Assembly: GCA_000181795.3 (NCBI GenBank)
Contig: CM012954.1
Span: 4,831,573-4,895,572 of the forward strand
Length of the DNA stretch: 64,000 nt
Reading direction: 5' to 3'
Source of the DNA: Trichinella spiralis
Taxonomy: Eukaryota; Nematoda; Enoplea; Trichinellida; Trichinellidae
Part shown: positions 62,478 to 64,000 of the stretch, in pieces
Numbering within the stretch: position 1 is the stretch's first letter
How the letters are laid out: each line of letters opens with the position of its first letter
Translations under genes and position numbers: made by a program
Notes under the pieces: generated by a model
The model's database searches: none
What the model saw: only the letters and a program-made list of their open reading frames with translations
Told to the model about the DNA's origin: nothing

Positions 62478-63869
62478 ATGAAAATAACGACCTGGAATGT
62501 CAATGGCCTACGGTCAATAGTGGATATTCAGAAGACGTTGTTGTCACTTGGTTGTGATATAATTTGTTTACAAGAGACCAAACTCACCTATGACACGTTG
62601 GATTCGAGTTTGGCACTGATCGACGGCTTCGATAGTTATTTTGCTTTTTGCCAAACGAGACGTGGCTATTCGGGTGTGGCAACTTATTGCAAAAGTGACT
62701 TTTCACCGGATTTGGTGTTCAACAATTTCCACGATTTGTATCGACAATTCCAATTCGCCCATCCAAATCGACAACATCTGGGTATTTTTGATAATTTCGA
62801 TACGTTAGACAACGAAGGGCGTATGCTTGCGACTCGTCACAAATTGACCAATTGTAATAATGCCGAATATCTTTTCATTTTGAATATCTATTGTCCAAGG
62901 GTCGATCCGGAACAGATGGATCGTCAAAATTTTCGCCTAGCTTTTCTGAAATTGTTGCAACATTGTACAGAATGTCTGTTGAACAGTGGAAATTATGTAC
63001 TAATTTTGGGCGACATGAATTTGTGCCACAAGCGTATTGACCACTGCGATCCGGACCAAGAATTCGACACGGACGAAGCGAGAATATGGTTGTGCGAATT
63101 TTTGTACGACACCGATAAAAATGCCGACGGAAAAATGGTCGACCTGTACCGTATCCATTATCCGAACAAGGGGAGAATGTTCACTTGTTGGAACAGTCAG
63201 AAACGGGCGCGAATTTTGAATTTCGGCACGCGCATCGACTACATCCTCGCCAATGTTGATCTAATTGATCGGTGCAGTTGTTGTGAAATTTTATCATCAA
63301 TTCAAGGATCCGACCATTGTCCAGTGATGGCAGAATTGTCGACCACGATCTCAGCCGCCGACGTCCAACTACCATTGAGCTCTAGAAAACGCTTCAGCTC
63401 GGTTGGAACTCAGCTATCGCTGTGGAAGTTTTTCAAAACCAACAATTCTACAATTCGTGAACCGGAAGAAACCGACGATCGACTAGTGTTGTTGAAAAAG
63501 CGAAGAAAAATTTCCAAATGTTTAACGTTGAAAGATTTCTGGTCGACAAAAGACAACGCCCAACCTACAGTAAGCAGTGGATCGTCGTCGGTCACGGTAG
63601 AAGAACGTGAAGTGGACAGGGATGGTCTAGTTGACCAGTTGGACGAGGAAGAGAAATTGAGTCGCGTTGAAAATTGGAAAAAGCTATTCGGTGGAACGTC
63701 AACGTTTCGGCAAGCGCCTCTTTGCAAAGGACACGGCGAAAGGTGCGTTTTGCGATCGGTGAAAAAGGCGGGAAAAAATTTGAATCGAAAATTTTACTGT
63801 TGCCCAAGGCCGGTAGGTTTCAAAGACGACAAGCAAAGTAACTGTGATCATTTCCAGTGGGCAGATTAA
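62478..63869 (+). CDS. APEX2: AP endonuclease 2
   Basis: Intronless, 463 residues. APE2 has weak AP-endonuclease and strong 3'-5' exonuclease/phosphodiesterase activity in base-excision repair and in ATR-Chk1 signalling. Domains in order: an EEP (exonuclease-endonuclease-phosphatase) fold, residues 1-285, with N7 (TWNVNGLR), metal ligand E33 (CLQETK), Y138 (NIYCPR), D179/N181 (LGDMNL) and D279/H280 (GSDHCPV); a linker with a PCNA-binding PIP box, residues 312-319 (QLSLWKFF); and a C-terminal Zf-GRF finger, about 410-463 (LCKGHGERC...FYCC...CDHFQWAD). All catalytic residues are present. The PIP box and Zf-GRF separate it from APE1. The absence of introns contrasts with its neighbours. Confidence 0.97.
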   Translation: MKITTWNVNGLRSIVDIQKTLLSLGCDIICLQETKLTYDTLDSSLALIDGFDSYFAFCQTRRGYSGVATYCKSDFSPDLVFNNFHDLYRQFQFAHPNRQHLGIFDNFDTLDNEGRMLATRHKLTNCNNAEYLFILNIYCPRVDPEQMDRQNFRLAFLKLLQHCTECLLNSGNYVLILGDMNLCHKRIDHCDPDQEFDTDEARIWLCEFLYDTDKNADGKMVDLYRIHYPNKGRMFTCWNSQKRARILNFGTRIDYILANVDLIDRCSCCEILSSIQGSDHCPVMAELSTTISAADVQLPLSSRKRFSSVGTQLSLWKFFKTNNSTIREPEETDDRLVLLKKRRKISKCLTLKDFWSTKDNAQPTVSSGSSSVTVEEREVDRDGLVDQLDEEEKLSRVENWKKLFGGTSTFRQAPLCKGHGERCVLRSVKKAGKNLNRKFYCCPRPVGFKDDKQSNCDHFQWAD

Positions 63870-64000
63870 ATTTTTTTTTTCATTACTTGTCATTAATCGA
63901 ATGGTCATGTTCGAAAACACAACTGAATACTGTATAGTACAGTACACTTTTTACGATCGAAAAGAAATTATTATTGGATAATGTAAAAAAATGATTCACG
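63870..64000. other. 3' flank of APEX2
   Basis: AT-rich end of the window containing the APEX2 3' UTR. A gtatagtacagtac stretch is partly palindromic. No further gene begins before the window ends. Confidence 0.4.

Overview
This is an AT-rich animal nuclear DNA window, not bacterial: almost every gene is a conserved eukaryotic protein broken by short introns (mostly 45-100 nt; a few are 0.4-5 kb) with GT/AG and a few GC/AG borders. Three same-strand gene pairs are only 37-195 nt apart and have acceptor-like AG sites just before the downstream ATG. This is typical of operons resolved by spliced-leader trans-splicing. With the small introns and gene content (acetylcholinesterase, a sorbin/CAP adaptor, dynactin Arp10) it points to a small invertebrate, most likely nematode-like. 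I cannot name the species. No virus, transposon ORF, tRNA, rRNA or CRISPR array was recognised.

Layout. 1-6.5 kb: gene-poor, repeat-rich DNA with a fold-back element, a 75-bp tandem repeat and a diverged direct duplication. 6.5-7.8 kb (-): NDUFAF8 then UTP23, packed like an operon. 8.45-10.2 kb (+): ACTR10, divergent from that pair. 10.5-11.8 kb (-): MRPL39, convergent with ACTR10. 13.1-19.0 kb (-): a nine-exon, about 1263-residue coiled-coil protein of unknown family. 21.3-23.1 kb (-): acetylcholinesterase. 27.2-28.7 kb (-): intronless secreted, probably GPI-anchored glycoprotein of unknown family. 31.4-44.5 kb (-): a large CAP/ponsin/vinexin (SORBS) gene with a SoHo domain, three SH3 domains and an alternative first exon encoding an N-myristoylation-type start. 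47.9-48.7 kb (+): small coiled-coil protein. 49.5-50.4 kb (-): Sam68/KHDRBS-type STAR RNA-binding protein, divergent from ARPC4 at 51.0-51.6 kb (+). 52.3-52.7 kb (-): weak candidate exons. 52.8-59.6 kb (-): CCT8 followed 189 nt later by the 21-exon TSR1. 61.0-63.9 kb (+): TRABD followed 194 nt later by intronless APEX2.

Themes: ribosome production (UTP23 and TSR1 for the small subunit, MRPL39 for mitochondrial ribosomes), cytoskeleton and its folding (ACTR10, ARPC4, SORBS, CCT8), mitochondria (NDUFAF8, MRPL39, possibly TRABD) and cholinergic signalling. Exon models were built by hand: reading-phase agreement was checked at every junction and the products compared with remembered human orthologues. 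They are predictions, not transcript-supported.
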